NCBI RefSeq assembly: GCF_030012985.1
Contig: NZ_CP120233.1
Location: forward strand, 4,025,001 to 4,089,000
Direction: 5' to 3'
Source: Microbulbifer sp. VAAF005
Lineage (GTDB): Bacteria; Pseudomonadota; Gammaproteobacteria; Pseudomonadales; Cellvibrionaceae
Length of the DNA stretch: 64,000 bases
This document shows, in pieces, positions 57,476 through 64,000 of the stretch. Position 1 is the stretch's first letter. Each line of letters starts with the position of its first letter. Under the pieces are notes generated by a model. That model was not told where the DNA came from. It made no database searches and worked only from the letters and a program-made list of their open reading frames with translations. The position numbers and the translations under genes are program-made.

Positions 57476-58540
57476 CTATTTTTTTGCGAGCAGGAAATCC
57501 ACCGTTTGCCGGTAGAGGTCTGGACGATAGGCTTCTGCTGCACGAAGTGTCGAGCTCCCCAGATCTGAATACATCTCCAGCAGTTGCCGTGCTTTTTCCT
57601 GAGTTGGACGCCCGCAGTCGTTATCAATATGGGCAAACAGGTGCCAGCCGGGATTGGCGAGAATTTCCCGGTCCCGGTGGTAGAGAATCTGGTCATTGAG
57701 GGAGCGTTGAATCAGCTCCTCAGGCAAGTTGAGGTATTGCCCCAGGGACAAGAGCTTGGCAGCTTCGGCTCTGTTTGTGCGTGCGGCAAGCCAGGTACAG
57801 GCTTTGAGAAGAGCGGCCCTTAGGGCCAAGTGGGTCGCAGGGTTGGCTTGGTGCCAGCTCTCAGTGACGGTCAGCACTTTTTCCGGCATAGCTGGCAGCA
57901 GTGTATTACAAGCCGCAATGACTACGCCGGACCCTTTGTGGGCGGCCAGGGAGTTCCAGGGTTCGCCTACACAATAGCCATCGATAACGCCACTGTGGAG
58001 GTTTTCCAGCATTTGTTCAGGCGGTAATACCACCAGTTTTATATCCCGGTCCGGGTCGATATCAGCAGAGCGCAACCAGTATCTTAATTGCAAGCTATGA
58101 CTGGAGAATGGATAAACCGTAGCGAGTCTGACTGTAGGTGGGTATTTATTGTCGTGCAGGTAGCGCTTTAGCGCCAAGGCTATATCACTTTGTGAGTCAC
58201 CTTCACAGTAATTTTGCAGGCGTTCGAATAATTCTGCAGAAAGGGTAATAGCATTACCATTGCAGCTGAGAATTAATCCACTTAATAAGCGTTCGTGGCA
58301 ATTGGGTAACGCTTGTTCAAGTGTCAGGGGCATAGGAGCGAGCATTGCTGCAGCATCTGCTTTGCGCGCAATTAACTTGTCTCGCAGGGTGGCCCAGCTT
58401 GTTTCTTTTTGCAGCTGTACCTTTAATCCATATTCTTGGAAGTAGCCTAGCTCCTTGGCGACAATCAGCGGTGCGCTGTCGGTCAGGCGCAGGTAAAGCA
58501 GTTTGATGATCTTTTTTTCCGGGCACAGAAGGGCTGACAT
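57476..58540 (-). CDS. nasS: NasS-type cytoplasmic nitrate sensor (NrtA/CmpA-like)
   Basis: 354 aa without signal peptide or lipobox. It has the NrtA-like binding-protein fold: IKLLYLRLTDSAPLIVAKEL, GYFQEYGLKVQLQKETSWAT, ADAAAMLAPMPL, and GVIDGYCVGEPWNSLAAHKG, the usual ligand-pocket block. Loss of the export signal together with an adjacent ANTAR protein is diagnostic for NasS. NasS binds NasT without nitrate and frees it when nitrate binds. Lies 7 bp after nasT. Confidence 0.92.
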   Translation of the reverse strand: MSALLCPEKKIIKLLYLRLTDSAPLIVAKELGYFQEYGLKVQLQKETSWATLRDKLIARKADAAAMLAPMPLTLEQALPNCHERLLSGLILSCNGNAITLSAELFERLQNYCEGDSQSDIALALKRYLHDNKYPPTVRLATVYPFSSHSLQLRYWLRSADIDPDRDIKLVVLPPEQMLENLHSGVIDGYCVGEPWNSLAAHKGSGVVIAACNTLLPAMPEKVLTVTESWHQANPATHLALRAALLKACTWLAARTNRAEAAKLLSLGQYLNLPEELIQRSLNDQILYHRDREILANPGWHLFAHIDNDCGRPTQEKARQLLEMYSDLGSSTLRAAEAYRPDLYRQTVDFLLAKK

Positions 58541-58547
58541 CGGTACT

Positions 58548-59135
58548 CTAATGCTCTTTCTGAAAATATTGGATTACTTGCTCGGCAACTGTATGGATGG
58601 TCGAGTTGCTGTTCATCGCGAGATTGCGCAAGGTCTTATGGGCATCCTCTTCACTGAGGTTCTTCTTGGCCATTAATAGCCCTTTGGCCCGCTCGATCGC
58701 TTTTCGCTCTGTGAGTTGCTGCTGGGTGCGCTCGAGAGACTGACGCAATTGCTGGAAATGTTTAAATTGTGCCATAGCGATTTCTATCGCCGGTGCCACG
58801 CGCTCAGGAGTCATTCCCTCGGCCATATAAGCGCTTACCCCGGAGTCGACTGCACGACTAATAAAGTCTGCGTTGCCGCTACCTGAAAACATAGCCACTG
58901 GGGTTGGCGCCTCACGATTGACTATGGCCAGGCTTTCCAGGATATCCCTGTCCGGGGATTCGATGTCTATCAGCACAATATCTGGACGGTATTTTTCCAC
59001 CTGGAAGAGGAGGCCTTCGGCACTGTTGATCTGGGCGAGAATGCTGTAGCCAGCAGCACGTAATCGCTCACAAACCAAGTGGGCGCGCTCGGGATTGTCA
59101 TCGACCAGCATGATTCCAGGGCTTGGATTAGTCAC
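58548..59135 (-). CDS. nasT: NasT: response-regulator-like ANTAR transcription antiterminator
   Basis: 195 aa. The N-terminal receiver-like domain (IMLVDDNPERAHLVCERLRA, IVLIDIESPDRDIL) keeps acidic residues. A coiled linker precedes the C-terminal ANTAR RNA-binding domain LTERKAIERAKGLLMAKKNL, then SEEDAHKTLRNLAMNSNSTI. ANTAR proteins bind paired hairpins in leader RNA and prevent terminator formation. The likely target is the narK leader terminator 1.2 kb downstream. A sigma-54-like site precedes the gene. Confidence 0.94.
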   Translation of the reverse strand: MTNPSPGIMLVDDNPERAHLVCERLRAAGYSILAQINSAEGLLFQVEKYRPDIVLIDIESPDRDILESLAIVNREAPTPVAMFSGSGNADFISRAVDSGVSAYMAEGMTPERVAPAIEIAMAQFKHFQQLRQSLERTQQQLTERKAIERAKGLLMAKKNLSEEDAHKTLRNLAMNSNSTIHTVAEQVIQYFQKEH

Positions 59136-59909
59136 AATTTACTGCGGCACTCATCTAATAATTTTTATTGGGCTTTACCAACTTTTAATCAATAGTTGTG
59201 CCAAATACGCAGAGGTGGGGGAGTGGATATATGTCTCTAATTCCATGAGATAAATCTGATGTTACTGCTTTTTCCTGGTGCGACATTCTGCGGATATTGT
59301 TTTTTTTGCACAAGTAGGGGGCTAGTACATATTTTTCAGGCAGAAAAGTGTGACTTGGTACTATGGAAGCAAAATCATCTGCACATTTGTGGTTTGCGTG
59401 AATAGACTGTCACATGGCGCGTTATTTTTTATTATAGGTGTAATGCGATAGTCGCCTTTATCGACAATATTTAACTAACACGGCGTGTTTGGCGATCTAT
59501 TTGCGGTTATTAAAAATAGTCAGTTACCCCTAAATTTTTGTAGTTGTTTGTTTGTTTGTAGGTGGTCACTCCACTGTGGGGATTTTCTTGGGTTGAAAAT
59601 TCATAGTGAATTGAGCGGTAAGGCCATTTAAAAAGGAAAACTCCTTATATTTTGGATAAACAAATAGCAATTTAACTTCAGGGAAAAGGTTTCGAGCGAG
59701 ACTAATTTTTGCTTATTTCTCCCAAGTCTATATAGCCAATTCAGGATATATAGTCTTATTAATTTCACCAATTACGGCTATCAGGTTATCCCTCTTTTCA
59801 TCCCCTTTGACGACGTTTACACTCGATCTGTTTATAAATTGGGCAATCCAATACTTTTTGAGGTAGATGTAGCTGTAAGTTCATAAAATCAACTAAGAGG
59901 GGCACGGCG
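59136..59909. other. Long non-coding region between nasT and pntA
   Basis: 774 bp, AT-rich, between divergent nasT and pntA. It holds the sigma-54-like site before nasT and the pntA ribosome site (AAGAGGGG at 59895). No gene, RNA gene or repeat was recognised in the middle. The length is unusual for this window and leaves room for a small RNA or enhancer sites. Confidence 0.6.
59189..59203 (-). promoter_or_regulatory. Sigma-54-like promoter for nasTS
   Basis: TGGCAC-N5-TTGA on the minus strand, 54 bp before the nasT start, identical in form to the site before narK. Perfect -24 half; the -12 half has GA in place of GC. Consistent with nitrogen-limitation control, but the deviation lowers certainty. 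Confidence 0.5.
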
Positions 59910-61457
59910 GTGATTATAGCCATACCTAGAGAGACCGCAGAGGGAGAAGCACGTGTTGCAGCGACTCCCGATAGCGTAAGACGATTACGCGATTTGGGTT
60001 TTTCCGTAGCGGTGGAGAAGGGGGCTGGTAATAGGGCCAGTTTTACTGATGAAGCTTATGCTGAAGCCGGTGCAGAAATCCGTGAGGATATGCAACAGTG
60101 CCTGGCTGACGCGGGCATAGTATTAAAAGTACAAGCACCAACTGATCAAGAGTTGGCCCTGATTCCCAAAGGGGCTACGCTGATCGCCTTTCTGAAGCCG
60201 GCACAAAATGCCGAGTTCCTACAGAAGCTTGCCGAGCGCGATATCAATGCGCTAGCGGTCGAGTCGATTCCAAGAATTTCCCGCGCGCAAAAAATGGATG
60301 CGCTCAGCTCCATGGCAAATATTGCCGGCTATCGTGCGGTTGTGGAGGCTGCCCATAATTTCGGTCGCTTCTTTACCGGGCAGATCACAGCTGCAGGAAA
60401 AATTCCCCCGGCAAAAGTACTTGTTATTGGTGCTGGTGTAGCGGGGCTCTCTGCAATAGGTACGGCAAAAAGCATGGGAGCTATTGTGCGGGCCTTCGAT
60501 ACCCGCGCTGAAGTACGTGAGCAAGTGGAGTCCATGGGGGCTGAATTCCTTACCGTAGAAATTGAGGAGGAAGGCTCGGGCTCCGGTGGTTACGCCAAGG
60601 TGATGTCCAAGGAATTTATTGATGCTGAAATGGCACTGTTCCGCGAGCAGGCCAAAGAAGTGGATATTGTGATCACCACTGCCTTAATTCCGGGGAAACC
60701 AGCTCCGAAATTATGGCTTGCAGATATGGTCGACAGTATGCCTAAGGGTTCTGTCGTCGTGGATTTAGCGGCAGAAATGGGCGGTAACTGTGACTATACG
60801 GTGGCTCATGAAAAAGTGGAGCAGAATGGCGTCACTATTCTTGGTTATACCAATTTGCCCAGTCGAGCAGCTGCACAATCCTCGCGCCTGTATTCAACCA
60901 ATCTCGCTCACCTGCTTGGGGAGCTAACTCCGGAGAAAGATGGCGAGATTAATCTCAATTTTGATGATGAAGTGATTCGTGGTGCCACAGTGGTTAAATC
61001 CGGTGAGATTACCTGGCCTCCACCCGCACCAAAAATTTCTGCTCAGCCCAAGCCATCGGCGAAAGCTACTGAGGAAGTGAAAATTGTTGAGGAGAAAGCT
61101 GAGAAACGAAAATCTCCCGTATCTATTTTTGCATTTTGGGCGATCGCGGCAATCTTATTGTTGTGGTTGGGGCGCGTCGCACCTCCTGATTTCGTCTCGC
61201 ACTTTACCGTATTTGTCCTGGCAATATTTGTTGGCTGGCAAGTGATTTGGAATGTTACCCATGCGCTACACACTCCGTTAATGAGTGTTACTAATGCAAT
61301 TTCCGGCATTGTGGTTGTTGGTGCATTAGTACAGCTTGGAATTGCCAATTCGGGTTTGGTGAGCCTGCTTGCTTTCATCGGCGTGTTGGTGGCCAGTATT
61401 AATATATTCGGTGGTTTCTTTGTGACCTACCGTATGTTGAAAATGTTTCGCCGGTAA
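59910..61457 (+). CDS. pntA: NAD(P) transhydrogenase subunit alpha PntA
   Basis: 515 aa from GTG 59910 with AAGAGG upstream. The NAD-binding domain I contains [60 protein letters not shown] and [14 protein letters not shown] Lys/Glu/Pro-rich linker leads to four C-terminal membrane helices, the undivided E. coli-type alpha chain. With PntB it uses the proton gradient to make NADPH from NADH. It overlaps nothing; pntB follows after 15 bp. Confidence 0.97.
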   Translation: MIIAIPRETAEGEARVAATPDSVRRLRDLGFSVAVEKGAGNRASFTDEAYAEAGAEIREDMQQCLADAGIVLKVQAPTDQELALIPKGATLIAFLKPAQNAEFLQKLAERDINALAVESIPRISRAQKMDALSSMANIAGYRAVVEAAHNFGRFFTGQITAAGKIPPAKVLVIGAGVAGLSAIGTAKSMGAIVRAFDTRAEVREQVESMGAEFLTVEIEEEGSGSGGYAKVMSKEFIDAEMALFREQAKEVDIVITTALIPGKPAPKLWLADMVDSMPKGSVVVDLAAEMGGNCDYTVAHEKVEQNGVTILGYTNLPSRAAAQSSRLYSTNLAHLLGELTPEKDGEINLNFDDEVIRGATVVKSGEITWPPPAPKISAQPKPSAKATEEVKIVEEKAEKRKSPVSIFAFWAIAAILLLWLGRVAPPDFVSHFTVFVLAIFVGWQVIWNVTHALHTPLMSVTNAISGIVVVGALVQLGIANSGLVSLLAFIGVLVASINIFGGFFVTYRMLKMFRR

Positions 61458-61472
61458 GGGGAGGAGAGAGTG

Positions 61473-62864
61473 ATGAACGGTATGATTGCAATGGCTTATC
61501 TCTTCTCGGCAGTGATGTTTATCTTGAGTCTGGGAGGTTTATCCAGTCACGAAACTGCGCGCAGGGGAAATATTTACGGCATGGTGGGAATGGCAGTTGC
61601 CATTATCGCCACTATTGCTGGAGTGGCCGCCGGGGCTTACTGGATGGTCGCCATCGCCATGATCGTCGGTGCGGTGATTGGTTTGGCACTGGCCAAGCGT
61701 GTGGCTATGACTCAAATGCCACAAATGGTGGCTTTGCTACACAGCTTCGTCGGCTTAGCTGCGGTATTAATTGGTTGGGGCGGTTTCCTTGATCCGGTTG
61801 TGGAGTTACACGGAGCTGCTCATGTTGTCCACAGCACTGAGATATACCTGGGTGTATTTATTGGAGCAATTACCCTGACCGGTTCTTTGGTTGCTTTTTG
61901 TAAGTTGCAGGGATTGGTTTCCGGGAAACCATTAATGCTACCGGCCCGGCACTGGCTTAACTTGATTGCCATTTTGGCTTGTATTGTTCTGGGTGTGTTG
62001 TTTGTACCGGCAGATGTGCATGCGGGTACGGTTATTAACTTACTGTTAATGACCTCAATTGCATTGCTGTTAGGTATTCACCTTGTGGCAGCTATTGGCG
62101 GCGCTGATATGCCGGTGGTTATATCCATGCTGAACAGCTACTCCGGTTGGGCCGCTGCCGCTACCGGATTTATGCTGGGCAATGACCTGTTAATTGTAGT
62201 GGGCGCCCTGGTGGGTTCTTCCGGTGCCATCCTGAGTTACATCATGTGCCGGGGAATGAATCGCTCTTTTATCAGCGTTATTCTCGGTGGATTTGGCTCT
62301 GATGGTGGTGAAGTCTCCGATGAGGAAGTCGATGGTGAAGTAATTGCCATTGATCAACAGGAGCTTGCGGATGAACTGGATGCGGCGGACAGTATCATTA
62401 TTGTTCCCGGATTCGGAATGGCGGTAGCCCATGCCCAGCAGGCGGTTAGTGACTTGACTGATCGTTTGAGAAAAGCAGGCAAAACAGTGCGCTTTGGTAT
62501 TCACCCGGTAGCTGGACGTCTTCCCGGACATATGAATGTGCTCTTGGCTGAGGCTAACGTGCCTTACGATATCGTTCTGGAAATGGATGAGATTAATCCA
62601 GACTTTCCCGCTACAGATTTGGTTTTGGTGATCGGTGCTAACGACACGGTAAACCCGGATGCAGTGGAAAAACCGGGCTCGCCTATCGCCGGTATGCCGG
62701 TGTTGGAAGTTTGGAAGGCCGGCAAGGTTGTTATCCTTAAGCGCTCTATGGCTTCCGGGTATGCGGGAGTTGCTAACCCACTGTTTTACAAAGAAAACTC
62801 ACGCATGCTGTTCGGTGATGCAAAAGATAGTTTGCAGGGGGTTTTGGGTAAGCTCGGAAGCTAA
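61473..62864 (+). CDS. pntB: NAD(P) transhydrogenase subunit beta PntB
   Basis: 463 aa from ATG 61473 (GTG 61470 also possible), behind GGGGAGGAGAG. The N-terminal half is membrane-embedded and contains [39 protein letters not shown] and [20 protein letters not shown]. The C-terminal NADP-binding domain has [40 protein letters not shown] and [12 protein letters not shown]. It aligns with E. coli PntB end to end. May supply NADPH for the neighbouring nitrogen-assimilation pathway; that link is inferred from position. Confidence 0.97.
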   Translation: MNGMIAMAYLFSAVMFILSLGGLSSHETARRGNIYGMVGMAVAIIATIAGVAAGAYWMVAIAMIVGAVIGLALAKRVAMTQMPQMVALLHSFVGLAAVLIGWGGFLDPVVELHGAAHVVHSTEIYLGVFIGAITLTGSLVAFCKLQGLVSGKPLMLPARHWLNLIAILACIVLGVLFVPADVHAGTVINLLLMTSIALLLGIHLVAAIGGADMPVVISMLNSYSGWAAAATGFMLGNDLLIVVGALVGSSGAILSYIMCRGMNRSFISVILGGFGSDGGEVSDEEVDGEVIAIDQQELADELDAADSIIIVPGFGMAVAHAQQAVSDLTDRLRKAGKTVRFGIHPVAGRLPGHMNVLLAEANVPYDIVLEMDEINPDFPATDLVLVIGANDTVNPDAVEKPGSPIAGMPVLEVWKAGKVVILKRSMASGYAGVANPLFYKENSRMLFGDAKDSLQGVLGKLGS

Positions 62865-63075
62865 TCCCTGACCCGGGTTATCAAATGTAATTAAACCTAC
62901 TTTGCACAGAAGGGCTTGGAGGGGTACAAATTGGACAGTGCCTCTTCAGGCCTTTCTGCGTTTAGGTTTGGTGATTTATTTTGATGAAAATATGGTTATC
63001 GAACCTCGCATCAAATAATGATAATCTCCCAGCCTTTACATATCTTTACAGTAGAGAGTTACAAGGAGTTTGGGG

Positions 63076-64000
63076 ATGGAAATCCGTCTACGTAAGCTAG
63101 CTTTAACAGGGGTGGTTACTCTGGGAGTTTTGGGTCTGGCAGCTTGTGGGGGGAGGCGGTTCTGATTCTGGGGCTCCGACAACAGATAGTGGTACTTGGG
63201 AAGAGGGTAATTTCCTGACCTCCTCTACCTATGCTAACCAGTGTGTTTCTCCTCGCAGTGGCACAGATCCAGCAACCGGTTCAGCCTACGCTGATGTAGC
63301 GGGCAGCCGTGAAGATGAGAATAACTGGCTGCGCTCAATGAGCAATGAACTCTACTTGTGGTATGACGAGATTGAGGATCAAAACCCAGCTGATTTCGAT
63401 GACTCTTTAGCTTATTTCGAAGAGCTAAGAACTTTCGCTCTGACTCCCTCCGGTCGGGAAAAGGATCGTTTCCATTACACTGTCCCCTCAGATGAATGGT
63501 ATTCAGAATCAGAATCCGGTGTTTACGTTGGCTATGGTGTTCAGTGGGCCCTACTTTCCAGCACCCCGCCACGTAAAGCAGTAGTCGCCTACCTGGATGA
63601 GGAAAGCGGTGGTGATTTGCCCGATATTATGACCCGTGGTGCAGAAGTTATTAGTGTCGACGGTGTTGATCTGGCCTACGGCGATGATGTGGATACCCTG
63701 AATTACGGTATGTGGCCAGAAAATGATGGTGAGTCCCACGTATTTGAAATAAGACCTTTGGGTTCTTCAACGATCGAGACTGTCACGCTGGTTGCGTCAC
63801 CGGTGCAATCTGACCCGGTTCAATATGTTAAAACTGAAGTGACAGATTCGGGCCGTAAAGTCGGTTATATGCTCTTCAATGATCATATTGCGACAGCGGA
63901 AGCGGAGCTGATTGATGCTGTTACCGAGCTTGAATCGGAATCTATTGAAGAGTTAGTGCTTGATCTTCGCTATAACGGCGGTGGCTATCTCGATATCGCT
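63076..64000 (+). pseudogene. S41-family (C-terminal processing) protease lipoprotein, frameshifted near the start and cut by window end
   Basis: ATG 63076 begins a lipoprotein signal (LALTGVVTLGVLGLAACGG). A run of six G at 63148-63153 throws the frame into a stop after 30 codons; with five G it reads on as AACGGGGSDSGAPTTDSGTW and stays open to the window end. The continuing protein has NWLRSMSNELYLWYDEIEDQ, a PDZ-like VEVISVDGVDL-type segment (AEVISVDGVDLAYGDD) and the S41 start of the catalytic domain VGYMLFNDH...LVLDLRYNGGG. The frameshift may be real, phase-variable or a sequencing error. Outer-membrane or periplasmic lipoprotein by its lipobox. Confidence 0.75.

Overview
The window looks like chromosomal DNA of a marine-type gammaproteobacterium, most like the Cellvibrionales (Microbulbifer, Saccharophagus or relatives). 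This rests on the core gene order ratA-rnfH / bamE / fur / recN / grpE-dnaK-dnaJ / dapB / carAB / greA, a Pseudomonas-type Fur and moderate GC content. The genus is an impression, not a proof. No rRNA, tRNA, insertion sequence, integrase or CRISPR array was recognised.

1-19.3 kb is conserved housekeeping DNA. It holds a partial sodium symporter, ratA-rnfH facing bamE, fur, an acyltransferase, recN with a LexA-like box, and the heat-shock genes grpE-dnaK-dnaJ with two sigma-32 promoters. It continues with a LTXXQ-motif periplasmic protein, dapB, a RimB-RimK fusion, a YfiR-like protein, carA, carB and greA.

19.3-31.4 kb is the standout region: a curli-type amyloid locus read entirely on the minus strand. 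A CsgD-like regulator, CsgE, CsgF and CsgG form a tight operon, followed by a short CsgB/CsgA-sized curlin. Seven further large curlin-repeat proteins (about 291-340 aa, roughly 12-14 repeats each) follow. Each of the seven has its own signal peptide and ribosome-binding site and is separated by 0.24-0.5 kb of AT-rich DNA. Two neighbours are a recent tandem duplication that includes their upstream DNA. One paralogue is unusually rich in His, Arg and Asp. One secretion machine therefore appears to serve eight candidate amyloid subunits.

31.4-47.9 kb is mixed accessory DNA. It contains a membrane protein of unknown function, a glycerophosphodiesterase, a small membrane protein, a secreted metallo-beta-lactamase-fold protein, an RND pump with adaptor and divergent TetR regulator, a GFA-family protein and an ABC-2 exporter. 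Next come a SoxR regulator facing a promoter that now drives a decayed MFS gene, a dienelactone hydrolase, a VOC protein, a LysE exporter with an amber codon, short intergenic repeats and a LysR regulator.

47.9-59.2 kb is a nitrate-assimilation locus on the minus strand: nasT (ANTAR antiterminator) and nasS (nitrate sensor), then narK, a fused PP2C phosphatase/Ser-Thr kinase, nirB, nirD and nasA. Two identical sigma-54-like sites and an intrinsic terminator in the narK leader suggest NtrC/RpoN control combined with NasT antitermination. narK is interrupted by a -1 frameshift at an A7 run.

59.9-64 kb carries pntAB (proton-translocating transhydrogenase), a possible NADPH supply, and the start of a lipoprotein S41 protease with a frameshift at a G6 run. 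Two homopolymer frameshifts in one window mean sequencing error must be considered beside real mutation or slippage.
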